Origin: CAZYQW01 sp964649825
GTDB taxonomy: Bacteria > Planctomycetota > B15-G4 > JADJEK01
NCBI GenBank assembly: GCA_964649825.1
Contig: CAZYQW010000079.1
Location: forward strand, 1 to 59,858
DNA: 59,858 nt
Direction of reading: 5' to 3'
Shown: positions 34,591 through 43,110 of the stretch, in pieces
Layout of the letters: each line of letters starts with the position of its first letter
Position numbering within the stretch: the stretch's first letter is position 1
The notes under the pieces: model-generated
Database searches by the model: none
What the model was told of the DNA's origin: nothing
What the model saw: the letters and a program-made list of their open reading frames with translations, nothing else
Program-made: the position numbers and the translations under genes

Positions 34591-35466
34591 TCAAGATGCC
34601 GCGGGTTGCTCGCCCTTGTCGCGCTTCAGGAACTTGAAGACACCGAACAGGAGCACGCCGACTCCGACGATGATCGGCTTGATGAACGCGGCGACGAGCT
34701 TGAACAGCCCGGCCTTGGCCAGGACCTTGCCGGCGATCAGACCTCCGATTCCGTACGCGGCGACCTTGTCGACGCCGGGCCGAAAGTCGGTGTACCGATT
34801 GCCGGGCGTGAAGTCGGTCGCGGGGAGGATCTCACGGCTCGCCGCGGCGACGACGCCGAGCTGGTCGATGCCGGCGACCGCGTTGAAGACGAGGACACCC
34901 TCGCGACCCAGGATCCGGATGTCGTAGTTCAGCGTCGGCGCGCCGCTCCCCTCGAACATGAGCTTCTTCGCCCAATAGAGCTTCTTGTCCGTCGCGTCGT
35001 AGTGCGGCGCTTCCGCCCACCCGAGCAGTTGAATGGCGGGATAACCGTGCTCGCGGCGGTACTCGTTGTTCGCCTCGGTGTCCGCCTGCATCGACTCGAG
35101 GAGTTCTTCGTAGTCGATCTTCGCCGCGTCCTCGTCGTCGACGTGGCCGTCCTTCTCGTACGACACGAAGATCGCCCAGCCGCCGTCCTGGTCGACGGCC
35201 ACGTCCACCGGCGCGATCATTCCCAAGACGCCGGTATCCGGCGGATTGCCCCAAAGATCCTCGAGCACGTAGCGGGCTCCCTCGGCACGGAGGTAGTGGT
35301 AGCCCTGGGGGAGCTGGATCGTCGCGAGATCGTCGCCGACGGTGACGGTTCCGGTCACGTAGTCGAGCTGGAGCGGCGCGGCGTCGCCTCCCCCTTCTTG
35401 TGCTTGTGCGAAAGCTGGCGCGAACGCCGTGATGCAGACGAGCGAGACGGCGAGGTACTTGCGCAT
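34591..35466 (-). CDS. DUF2167-like membrane protein
   Basis: The ATG at 35466 follows an AAGGGGG site. A 291-residue protein with a signal peptide (about 1-22, ..FAQAQE). The body has the DUF2167 pattern: 'GTVTVGDDLATIQLPQGYHYLRAEGARYVLEDLWGNPP', 'VSYEKDGHVDDEDAAKIDYEELLESMQ', 'YPAIQLLGWAEAPHYDATDKKLYWAKKL', 'YDIRILGREGVLVFNAVA'. Two membrane helices follow near the C-terminus (about 235-280), with a KRDKG tail. Members of this family are cytoplasmic-membrane proteins of unknown role, with most of the chain outside. It is first in the three-gene set with the methyltransferase and CHAT genes. Confidence 0.85.
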   Translation of the reverse strand: MRKYLAVSLVCITAFAPAFAQAQEGGGDAAPLQLDYVTGTVTVGDDLATIQLPQGYHYLRAEGARYVLEDLWGNPPDTGVLGMIAPVDVAVDQDGGWAIFVSYEKDGHVDDEDAAKIDYEELLESMQADTEANNEYRREHGYPAIQLLGWAEAPHYDATDKKLYWAKKLMFEGSGAPTLNYDIRILGREGVLVFNAVAGIDQLGVVAAASREILPATDFTPGNRYTDFRPGVDKVAAYGIGGLIAGKVLAKAGLFKLVAAFIKPIIVGVGVLLFGVFKFLKRDKGEQPAAS

Positions 35467-35631
35467 GGTATGCCCCCTTCGGATGGTTGTGCTCCGTCCG
35501 TGAATGGCGCGAGTTTGTAACCGATCTCGGAGGTCGATGCCAGTGCGCTTCGCGGGGCGGGATCGCGGGGGGCCAAGGGCGAGCGGCGGCTTGGGTCGGG
35601 CGGCTCGGTCGGACAGACCGAGCTTCGCGCG

Positions 35632-35981
35632 TCAGTCGTCGAACTCACGTCCGTGTTGGTTCCAGTCGTCCGTCACGACGCAGCGGGTCAACCGGCCGCG
35701 GGCGACGGACGATGAGCCCGCGAACTCCTCGAAGTGCTCGATGCGGTGCGGTGCGGCCTTGCGGAGGAGAGGTCGAGGCGCCGGCCGGTGCCGGCCTCCC
35801 CCTCGCGGTCCTCGCCGTAGCGGTTCTGGGTCAGGGCGTACCGCGAGATCTCCGCCTGCCCGACGAGCTCGGATGGAACCTCCAGCCGCCGCGCCGCGGA
35901 GCCGACGCGTGCGTCCGCGCAGGCGAAAGGGAAGGAGAAGAGGGCAAGGACGAGCGTGGGCGCGCGGGACGTCACGGTCAT
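35632..35981 (-). pseudogene. Small secreted protein, coupled to the sigma fusion, with an apparent frameshift
   Basis: The ATG at 35981 overlaps the stop of the upstream sigma-fusion gene as ATGA, so it is placed as the second gene of that operon. The first frame gives a signal-peptide-like start (MTVTSRAPTLVLALFSFPFACADARVG) and 'RRLEVPSELVGQAEISRYALTQNRYGEDREGEAG'. Around 35770 the protein-like frame moves by minus one, to 'LLRKAAPHRIEHFEEFAGSSSVARGRLTRCVVTDDWNQHGREFDD' ending at 35632. A missing base in a CTC/TCC-rich stretch would merge them into about 117 residues. If the shift is false, the first frame ends near 35688. The family is not recognised. Confidence 0.5.
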
Positions 35982-38545
35982 CTTGCATCCAATACGACGG
36001 GCGGGACGGGGGGAGCGAAGCGAGGGTCGCGACTTCGGTCGTCGATCGACCATCGTCGGCCTTGGGCCTGTATGAGCAGGTCGTTCCGTCTTGCCGCATC
36101 GATCGTCACCACGCGCCGCGCCAGCACCTCGGACCGCGTGCACACGACGACCTCGCACGCGTCGTCGGGGACGGCCAGCCGTCGTTCGCTGCGCGGCGAG
36201 AGGGCGACGCTCCGGACGCGGCGCGCGTGCGTCGCGGGGTCGGCGCCTACGAACTGGTCATGCAGGGTCACGACCTCGCGCCGCGCGTCGAGCACGACGA
36301 GGTACGCGTCCTGATCCGTCGGGATCTCGGCGATCTCGACGCGAACCACCGCGCGACGCGCCACGCGGATCTCGACGAACCCGGCCGCTCGTTCGACGGA
36401 CCACTCGACCGGGTAGACGCCGGACCCGGACACGAGCAGCTCGCAGCCGGTCTGCGCGAGGGCCGCGAACTCGAAGCTCCCGTCCGCCGCGGTGGCCACG
36501 GGCGCGGCCGTGACGAACGACCGCGCGGGCGGTCCGGACGGAAACGCGACGTGAAGCGCCTCGCGACGCGGTCGGACGTCGGCGCCCGCGATCGGACGCC
36601 CGTGGCAATCGACCACGCGCCCGAGGAGTCGCGCGTCCGCGGAGCGCGGCGGCAGGTGGAGCACGATCTCGGCGTCGAACGGATCCGCGACGGCGTCGGC
36701 CGCGGCCAGGCTCGCACCGTCGAATGCTCGCACGCGATAGGACCGCGCCAGCAGGCCACGAAGGACGAAGCGGCCTTCACCGTCGGTGGTCGTCGCCGGC
36801 ACCGCGTCGCCGGCCGCCGACGCGAGGCTCTCCGTGAACCACGACACCCGCTCGGTCCGCAGGAAAGGGGTCGGATCGGCAATCAGCACGAACGCACCCG
36901 CGACCGGCCGCCCGGCCGCCGCGACGACGCGGCCGGCCAGCGACCGGACTCGATCGGACAGCACGAGCAACGCGTCCGACCCCGGAGCGGATGGCGCGGT
37001 CGCCGGACCGAACCCTTTCGCGACGGCCGTGACGCGCCCCGGCGGCGGGTCGTTCGGCACGATCAGCCGATATTCCCCGCGCTCGTCCGTCGTCGCCCAC
37101 GTCTCCCCGCACGCGACGACGGCCCCCTCGACGGGCTCGAGGTCCGGGGTGACGACGCGCCCGCGCAGTGCCACGTCGTCCTCGCCCGCGAGCCGCGTCA
37201 GGCCGATCCGTACGTCGTTCACCGACCCGTCGAGCCGGATCGTCGTGGCGGCGTACCCGGTGGCCTGGGCGTGGATCTCGACCCCGGCGAGGTCGAACGC
37301 GTCCTCGAATCGGAAGCACCCCTCGTCGTCCGACGTCGACTCGAGCTCCACCGTCGCCCACGTCGCCTCGGGGCGCGATTGGCCGGCGGCGACGGCGGGC
37401 GGCGGAAGCAGGCGGAGGCGCGCGCGCGCGATCGGCGATCCGTCCGCGTCGCTGACGAACCCCGCGAGGGGCCGGCGTCGCGCCACGGTCAATCGATACG
37501 GAGAGGATTGCTCGAAGGACACCCACTCCGTCGTCACCGCGGCGAACTCGGCGTCGAAGGCGCTCAACCGGCCGGTCTCGCCGGCCCGGCGCTCGATGCG
37601 AAACGAGCCGTCCGCGGCGGTCACCGATCGACGCGCTCCCGATGACGGAAGAAAACTCGGCGCACGCCCCGGCGCCGACGTCATGCGACCGGGCTCGAAG
37701 CGGACCTCGACTCCACCGACGCCGGCGCCCCGCTGGTCGACGACGTGGCCGTTCGGCCGCTCCACGGGACGCGGCGGCGATCCCTCGAGCTCTTCCACCG
37801 CGGCCGCGTGGGGCATGACGGCGCGCACCGCGGCGCCGGCCGACGCGACGTCTTCCGCACCATCGCTCGCTGGCAGCGGCGCCGAAACGCCGGCGCGCTC
37901 GTGGGCGGGCGGCTCGGCCGGCTCGACGAACGCCCCGCCGATCACGAGCAGCGCCGTTCCCGCCGCGAGCACCAGCGACGCCGCCCGCGTCGCGAAGCGC
38001 GGCGACCGCCGCGACCAGTACGCGATCCAGGTCGGCGGCCGGCGGGCCTCCTCACGCGACGGCGGATCGAGTCGGTCGCGCAAGCGCCGGAGACCGCGTG
38101 TCACCCGCGTGTGCACGGTCCGCACCGGGACTCCATGCCGCTCCGCGATCTCGTGCGGCGTCCGGCCTTCGAGGAATCGCTCCACGAGCGCGGAACGGTA
38201 TGGCTCCTCGACCTGGAAGAGGACGCGCACGACGCCCTCGATCCGTTCGGCGCGCCTCGTGTCCCCGTCGCCGTCGCTGGCGAGCCGGTTCTGCGAGTAC
38301 GCCTGCTCGCGACGTCGCCGCCGCTCGTCCGATCGGTCTCGAAACAGCTTCCGGCGGCGCAGCACGGCGCTCAACCACGCGAACGGCTCGCCGCGCAGCG
38401 ACGGGGGGCGGGCGAGGGCGACGAGCAGCGTCTCCTGCGCGAGATCGTCGGCGCAGTGCGGGTCGGACTCGATCCGCCGCGCGACGGAGCGCAGCCGATC
38501 GAGTTGGAGGACCAGCTCCTCCGGCGACAAGGGGCGGTGAGTCAT
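35978..38545 (-). CDS. ECF sigma factor fused to a membrane segment and extracytoplasmic regulatory-like domains
   Basis: An 855-residue protein from ATG 38545; longer frames upstream look non-coding. Residues 1-160 are an ECF sigma factor: region 2 'VARRIESDPHCADDLAQETLLVALARP' and 'EPFAWLSAVLRRRKLFRDRSDERRRR', region 4 'EEPYRSALVERFLEGRTPHEIAERHGVPVRTVHTRVTRGLRRLRDRL'. A single membrane helix follows (about 186-207, AASLVLAAGTALLVIGGAF). The remaining 640 residues are five or six CarboxypepD_reg-like beta-sandwiches ('GHVVDQRGAGVGGVEVRFEPG', 'GFVSDADGSPIARARLRL', 'GRVVTPDLEPVEGAVVACG', 'GRVVAAAGRPVAGAFVLI', 'GRVVDCHGRPIAGADVRP'). Topology puts the sigma part in the cytoplasm, tethered, and the sandwiches outside. 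Sigma factors with C-terminal membrane extensions are known, but this combination is unusual. No cleavage site can be named. Confidence 0.9.
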   Translation of the reverse strand: MTHRPLSPEELVLQLDRLRSVARRIESDPHCADDLAQETLLVALARPPSLRGEPFAWLSAVLRRRKLFRDRSDERRRRREQAYSQNRLASDGDGDTRRAERIEGVVRVLFQVEEPYRSALVERFLEGRTPHEIAERHGVPVRTVHTRVTRGLRRLRDRLDPPSREEARRPPTWIAYWSRRSPRFATRAASLVLAAGTALLVIGGAFVEPAEPPAHERAGVSAPLPASDGAEDVASAGAAVRAVMPHAAAVEELEGSPPRPVERPNGHVVDQRGAGVGGVEVRFEPGRMTSAPGRAPSFLPSSGARRSVTAADGSFRIERRAGETGRLSAFDAEFAAVTTEWVSFEQSSPYRLTVARRRPLAGFVSDADGSPIARARLRLLPPPAVAAGQSRPEATWATVELESTSDDEGCFRFEDAFDLAGVEIHAQATGYAATTIRLDGSVNDVRIGLTRLAGEDDVALRGRVVTPDLEPVEGAVVACGETWATTDERGEYRLIVPNDPPPGRVTAVAKGFGPATAPSAPGSDALLVLSDRVRSLAGRVVAAAGRPVAGAFVLIADPTPFLRTERVSWFTESLASAAGDAVPATTTDGEGRFVLRGLLARSYRVRAFDGASLAAADAVADPFDAEIVLHLPPRSADARLLGRVVDCHGRPIAGADVRPRREALHVAFPSGPPARSFVTAAPVATAADGSFEFAALAQTGCELLVSGSGVYPVEWSVERAAGFVEIRVARRAVVRVEIAEIPTDQDAYLVVLDARREVVTLHDQFVGADPATHARRVRSVALSPRSERRLAVPDDACEVVVCTRSEVLARRVVTIDAARRNDLLIQAQGRRWSIDDRSRDPRFAPPVPPVVLDAR

Positions 38546-38720
38546 GACGATCCGAGTGTAGCTCAACGCAAGCGTCCGGCGCGCCGCCGGGAGGCGTGGC
38601 TCTTCGCGGAGAAGAGCCGGGCGGACAAAAAAAGAGCCGAGTTCCCGACGTACGACGAGCGATCGCGGCAACTCGATCTCGAAGAGGATTCGTTTCTCGG
38701 TTCAAGCCTCAGGAGGCTCC

Positions 38721-40184
38721 ATGCGCCACTCCGTCGTTCTCATCGTCGTGCTCGCCGCCCTCGCTCCGCAAGGAGTCGCTCAGACTTGCGGGCAGCCGGG
38801 GTCGCTGGGGCTCCCGGCGCTCGACGCCAGCAGCAACCTGTGGGACCACGACGTCGATCTCGTGCTCGCGAACGTCCCCGGATCCACTCCGTGCGCGATC
38901 CTCGCCGACGTCCTTCCCGGACCGACGCCGATTCCCGGCGCCACCCTCTGCGTCGGACCGAACCCCGCCATCTTCCTCGGCGTGACCACCCCGGCGGGGA
39001 CGTACACGATCCACGGCTCGCTCGGGCCCGCGCTCTCGATTCTCGTCGACGTCCCGACGTTCCTTCAGGGCGTCGCGGCGGACGTCACCGCGCCGGCCGG
39101 ACTCGCGCTCAGCGCTCAGCTTCCCTACACGGTTCGAGCGCCACGCGTGGTGGTCCTGCAGAAGACGCCGACCGGCGGGCGGGAGGCGGCCCTCTACGAC
39201 TCGCTCCGCTTGACGACCGGCACGCCGCCCCTGATCGAAGCGATTCCGCTGCCGCCCATGTTCAACCACCAACTCGCGCTCGCTCCGGACGGCGACCTCC
39301 TCGTCGCGCGTTCCATGGACGCGGGCGTCCTGGATCGGATCGACGCGTACGACGTCTCGGTGGTCCCGGCCGCGTTCGCCGGCTCCGGATCGTTGCCGAT
39401 GACGGGCCCGACGCTGGTCGAGCTCCCGATCCTGATGACTCGACTCTTTGGCTTCGCCGTGACGGGAGGGAGCGTCCTCCAGCGGTTCGATCGCGACCGC
39501 TTCTCGACGTCGTTCCTGCAGCCGAACGCGCAGCTCGCGCTGAGCGGCGCCTTCATCACCGACCTGATGGCATCGCGGAGCGGCGACGTCGTCTACGCTC
39601 TCACCGCGGACTTCACGCTGGGCGAGCAGGTCGAGGCGATCGACGCGGTGACGATGACCTCGATCGCCATCGTTCCGATCGTGAGAACGGTTCCGAATTC
39701 CACCAGCGCGGTCTCGCTCCTTTCGCGCATCACGCCCTCGCCCGACGACACGCGCCTGGTCGTCGTCCTTGCCGGCGCCGGCGCCATCCCGGCCGAACTG
39801 TTCGTCTTCGACCGGGCGAGCCTCGCGCAGCTCGCCGCCGTCCCGCTCTTCGGCCAAGGGCAGACGCGAGCCTACTTCGATCCGCGAGACCCGACGAACG
39901 CCACGATCCTCTTCGCCGATTCGGTCGGCCCCGGCCCCTCGGGCGTGTTGTACCGGATCGACTGGACGACCGGAGCGTTCCTCCAGTCGACTCCCCTCGG
40001 CTTCGGCGTCCCCTTCGACGTCAAGCTCGGGATCACTCCGAACGGCAGCTTCCTGCACGTCGCCGACCGCGCGACCGACTCGCTGCACGTGTTCGACGCG
40101 AACCACAACTTCCTCGCGATGCACTTCATCACACCCGCGTCGGACCCGGTCGGCTCACACTTCATGATCGTCGAGGATCGATGA
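38721..40184 (+). CDS. Secreted beta-propeller-like protein
   Basis: The start ATG is five bases after AGGAGG, the strongest ribosome site of any exoprotein here. A 487-residue protein with a signal peptide (about 1-20, ..GVAQTC) and a small N-terminal beta domain with two Cys (about 21-120). Then come propeller-type blades: 'MFNHQLALAPDGDLLVARS', 'SRSGDVVYALTADFTLGEQVEAID', 'ITPSPDDTRLVVVLAGAG', 'LGITPNGSFLHVADRATDSLHVFD'. This resembles lactonase/YVTN-type propellers without conserved active-site residues. Function unknown, extracellular by inference. Its last 30 bases overlap the convergent DUF454 gene. Confidence 0.78.
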   Translation: MRHSVVLIVVLAALAPQGVAQTCGQPGSLGLPALDASSNLWDHDVDLVLANVPGSTPCAILADVLPGPTPIPGATLCVGPNPAIFLGVTTPAGTYTIHGSLGPALSILVDVPTFLQGVAADVTAPAGLALSAQLPYTVRAPRVVVLQKTPTGGREAALYDSLRLTTGTPPLIEAIPLPPMFNHQLALAPDGDLLVARSMDAGVLDRIDAYDVSVVPAAFAGSGSLPMTGPTLVELPILMTRLFGFAVTGGSVLQRFDRDRFSTSFLQPNAQLALSGAFITDLMASRSGDVVYALTADFTLGEQVEAIDAVTMTSIAIVPIVRTVPNSTSAVSLLSRITPSPDDTRLVVVLAGAGAIPAELFVFDRASLAQLAAVPLFGQGQTRAYFDPRDPTNATILFADSVGPGPSGVLYRIDWTTGAFLQSTPLGFGVPFDVKLGITPNGSFLHVADRATDSLHVFDANHNFLAMHFITPASDPVGSHFMIVEDR

Positions 40185-40580
40185 CGGCGCGTCCCGCCGC
40201 GCTCGACGGGCACGGCTCTCCTCCGTGGTCGACGGGCGCGTGAGCAGGAACGCGATCACGGCGAGCATCGTGCCCGCCGCGACGAACTTCAGTGCGAGAG
40301 AGAACGACCCGAAGGCGAGCGGATACGAGATCGAGATCACGATCAAGGCGATGCTGACGACCTTCGCCCGTCGGCTCACGACGCCGTGCTCGAACCAGTT
40401 CAGCACCGGCGGACCGAGCCGCGGGTGGCCGAGCAGCCAAGCGTGGAGGCGCCGCGAGCCCCGCGAATAGAAGTACGCCGCGAGGAGCAGGAACGGCGTC
40501 GTTGGCAGCAACGGAAGGAAGATTCCGAAGACCCCGATGGCGACGCTGAGGTGACCGGCGAGGATCAGGAACAGCCGCAT
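40155..40580 (-). CDS. YbaN/DUF454 family inner-membrane protein
   Basis: A 141-residue protein from ATG 40580. It starts 'MRLFLILAGHLSVAIGVFGIFLPLLPTTPFLLLAAYFYSRGS', the hallmark of DUF454, with the conserved 'G..G.FLPLLPTTPFLLLA..FSRSS' core and 'WLLGHPRLGPPVLNWFEHGVV'. Two further membrane helices follow (about 75-118) before a charged tail. Members are small inner-membrane proteins of unknown function, found across bacteria. It overlaps the 3' end of the convergent exoprotein gene, so the extra C-terminal basic tail is fixed by the sequence rather than by choice of start. Confidence 0.9.
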   Translation of the reverse strand: MRLFLILAGHLSVAIGVFGIFLPLLPTTPFLLLAAYFYSRGSRRLHAWLLGHPRLGPPVLNWFEHGVVSRRAKVVSIALIVISISYPLAFGSFSLALKFVAAGTMLAVIAFLLTRPSTTEESRARRARRDAPSSILDDHEV

Positions 40581-40711
40581 GCTCGAGACCGTAGACCTCC
40601 GCCGAGCCGCCGTAAACGGTCCTCGGCCCCCGGAGTGCGTTCGACGATCCGGAACCCGACGGGTCGGGTAGGATCCGGCGCAGAAGTTCGGGCCTTTGCC
40701 GGAGCGTTGCC

Positions 40712-42472
40712 ATGAGCCCAAGCGTCGCCCTCACCCTCCTCGTCCTTGCGACCGGCGCGCAGGAGCCTGGTCCCTCGCCGCTGCTCGAGAAGTCGGCGTC
40801 GACGCGGCCCGGGCTGGGTTCCTCCGGCACGATCGTGGAGATCAAGTTCAGGAACGGTACCGACGTGCGTCTGCAGGACGGCCGTTTCGTCGGCCGGGAC
40901 GCCGCCGCGGAGCAGGTCGACGCACTCGTTCAATCGCTCGGCGCGACCGCGCGACGTACGTTCGCGCAGAGCGAGGAATGGCTGCGGGCGTGGCGCCGCT
41001 CGGGGGAAACGCACCGCGGCATCGAGCTGCACGACCTGAACCTCTTCTTCTGCATCGACCTTCCGCACGGTGGCGCGCCCGACGTCTGCGACGTCCTGAA
41101 CACCCTCGAATCGGTCGAGATCGCGTACCCCGCATCGTTGCCGTTCGACCCGACGATCCCGCCGGCCCTGCTCCTGTGCCTTCCGGCGATGACCACTCCG
41201 GACTTCACGTCGCAGCAAGGCTACGCGGGGCCGGCTCCGACCGGCGTCGACGCGGCGCACGCGAACACGTTCTCCGGCGGCCGTGGAATCGGCGTGACGA
41301 TCGTCGATTGCGAGACGGGCTGGACCGACGACCACGAGGACCTCGCGCACAAGGCGCAGGGCAGCTTCATCGGATACACGCCGGCCCCGTACCCGTGGCA
41401 CCACGGCACGGCCGTCATCGGGGAGATGATCGGTGGAGACAACGGGTTCGGCGTCATTGGGCTCTGCCCCGACGCGGACGTGCGCCTGTCGACTCACTCC
41501 CCCGTCGGCGGAACGACGAACATCCCCGGGTCGATCATGAACGCGGCCGCCGCCGCGCAGCCGGGCGACGTGATCGTCGTCGAGATCCAGTGCTTCGATG
41601 GGCCGCCCGGGCCGCACCCGTGCGAGTACGCCGCCTCGACGTTCGCCACGATCCAGACCGCGACCGCCAACGGCGTCCACGTGATCGCCGCGGCCGGCAA
41701 CGGCGACAATGACCTCGACGCCTCGGCCTACGGCGGAGCGTTCCTCTTCGCCGTGCGCGACTCGGGCGCGATCATCGTCGGCGCGTCGAACGGCAGCTCG
41801 CTCAGCAAGGCGGGCTTCTCGAACTACGGCACGCGCCTCACGTCGCACGGCTGGGGCTACAACGTCACCACGGCGGGGTACGGCGACCTCCATGACGGCG
41901 GGCCGTTCCAACTGGAATACACGAACTCGTTCTCCGGCACGTCGAGCGCAACGCCGATCGTGACGGGCGCGGCCGTCGACTTGATCGCGATCCATCGAAC
42001 CGCGTTCAAGTCCGACATCGACCCGATCTTCCTTCGCGATCTCCTCAGGAGCACGGGCACGCCCCAGGGCAGCGGCGGGATCATCGGCTCCCGACCCGAC
42101 CTCGAGAAGGCGATCCGCGCTCTCGCGATCCCCGAGGTCGAAGTGGCCGGCAACCTGACGGCGGGCGGCACGTTCCAGATCATCCTCCGCGGGACGCCCG
42201 GTGACGTGTTCGGTCTGTTCTGGTCCCCCTCGCTCGCGCCGCAGCCGACGTACCTGGCTCCCGCCGGCTACTTCCACCTGAACGTCGCGTCGTTCTTTCC
42301 GTTCCTTCCGAACGGAGTCATCGGTGCCAGCGGATCGACCACGCTCCAGTTCCCGATCCCGAACCTGCCCGGGCTCTCCGGTTTCACGAGCCACGTCCAG
42401 GGCTACCAGATCTTCCAGACGGGACCGGGAGTCGGAAGCTTCACGAACCACGAGACGTTCACGCTCTTGTGA
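40712..42472 (+). CDS. Secreted S8-family subtilisin-like serine peptidase
   Basis: The ATG follows GGAG by seven bases. A 586-residue protein with a signal peptide (about 1-17) and an N-terminal propeptide-like region (about 40-140). The catalytic domain has all triad residues: Asp199 in 'VTIVDCE', His231 in 'WHHGTAVIGEM', and Ser411 in 'FSGTSSATPIVTGA'. The oxyanion Asn lies in 'AAAGNGDND', near 330. About 110 beta-rich residues follow the catalytic domain ('GTFQIILRGTPGDVFGLFWSPSLAP', '..LPGLSGFTSHVQGYQIF'), an exoprotein ending seen in other planctomycete enzymes. The predicted role is extracellular protein degradation or processing. The usual DTG around the catalytic Asp reads DCE here. 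Confidence 0.9.
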   Translation: MSPSVALTLLVLATGAQEPGPSPLLEKSASTRPGLGSSGTIVEIKFRNGTDVRLQDGRFVGRDAAAEQVDALVQSLGATARRTFAQSEEWLRAWRRSGETHRGIELHDLNLFFCIDLPHGGAPDVCDVLNTLESVEIAYPASLPFDPTIPPALLLCLPAMTTPDFTSQQGYAGPAPTGVDAAHANTFSGGRGIGVTIVDCETGWTDDHEDLAHKAQGSFIGYTPAPYPWHHGTAVIGEMIGGDNGFGVIGLCPDADVRLSTHSPVGGTTNIPGSIMNAAAAAQPGDVIVVEIQCFDGPPGPHPCEYAASTFATIQTATANGVHVIAAAGNGDNDLDASAYGGAFLFAVRDSGAIIVGASNGSSLSKAGFSNYGTRLTSHGWGYNVTTAGYGDLHDGGPFQLEYTNSFSGTSSATPIVTGAAVDLIAIHRTAFKSDIDPIFLRDLLRSTGTPQGSGGIIGSRPDLEKAIRALAIPEVEVAGNLTAGGTFQIILRGTPGDVFGLFWSPSLAPQPTYLAPAGYFHLNVASFFPFLPNGVIGASGSTTLQFPIPNLPGLSGFTSHVQGYQIFQTGPGVGSFTNHETFTLL

Positions 42473-42550
42473 ACCGTCCCCGACCGACGATCCCCGCGTG
42501 CTCGCCGCCGCGGCCCGCTCCCTCTCTTTCCATCCCGCTCGGAGGCCGAC

Positions 42551-42925
42551 ATGAGAACAGGTCCCACGCCGTTCGATCCATCCGAACTCCGCCGGTTCCA
42601 GGAGCTTCTGCGCCAGAAGCGGCGCGACGTCGCGGACGATCTCGACGCGATCGCCGGTGACGTCCGCCGCGAAGACGCCGCCGACCCCGACGTCCCCATC
42701 GAGCCGGGTGAACGAGCGAGCGACGTCGAAGGGCGTCTCCTCTCGATGCAGCGCGGCCAGTCCTTGACCGAGCTCCTGTATCAGATCGATCGCGCGCTCG
42801 AGAAGATCGAGGAAGGCGTGTACGGAATCTGCGAGGAGAGCGGGGCCCCGATCGGTGCGGAACGGCTCGAAGCGAAGCCGTGGGCTCGGTTCTGCATCGA
42901 GGTGGAGCGAGGGCACGAGGCATAA
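42551..42925 (+). CDS. DksA/TraR-like protein with a degenerate zinc finger
   Basis: The ATG is five bases after GGAGG. A 124-residue protein with the DksA/TraR layout: an N-terminal coiled coil (about 10-90) and a C-terminal finger region 'YGICEESGAPIGAERLEAKPWARFCIEV'. In the family this is C-x-x-C ... C-x-x-C; here only Cys94 and Cys115 remain, with Ser97 and Val118 at the other two positions. Members bind in the secondary channel of RNA polymerase and alter initiation with or without ppGpp. Some lineages have cysteine-poor fingers that still fold, so function is not excluded. Confidence 0.87.
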   Translation: MRTGPTPFDPSELRRFQELLRQKRRDVADDLDAIAGDVRREDAADPDVPIEPGERASDVEGRLLSMQRGQSLTELLYQIDRALEKIEEGVYGICEESGAPIGAERLEAKPWARFCIEVERGHEA

Positions 42926-43110
42926 GGCGCGATTCCAACCGCGCTTGCTCCATCCCCCATGTCCCTTCGGACCACGACGCGATCGGCCGAGTCGTCGAGC
43001 GCGGCGCGGCCCGAGAACCAAGGAGGAGAGTCGGGACGGGATACGCACCGCGCGCTCCACGGTCCGGGCGCTACGATACGACCTCGACTCGACGATGGTG
43101 ATGGTTCACG

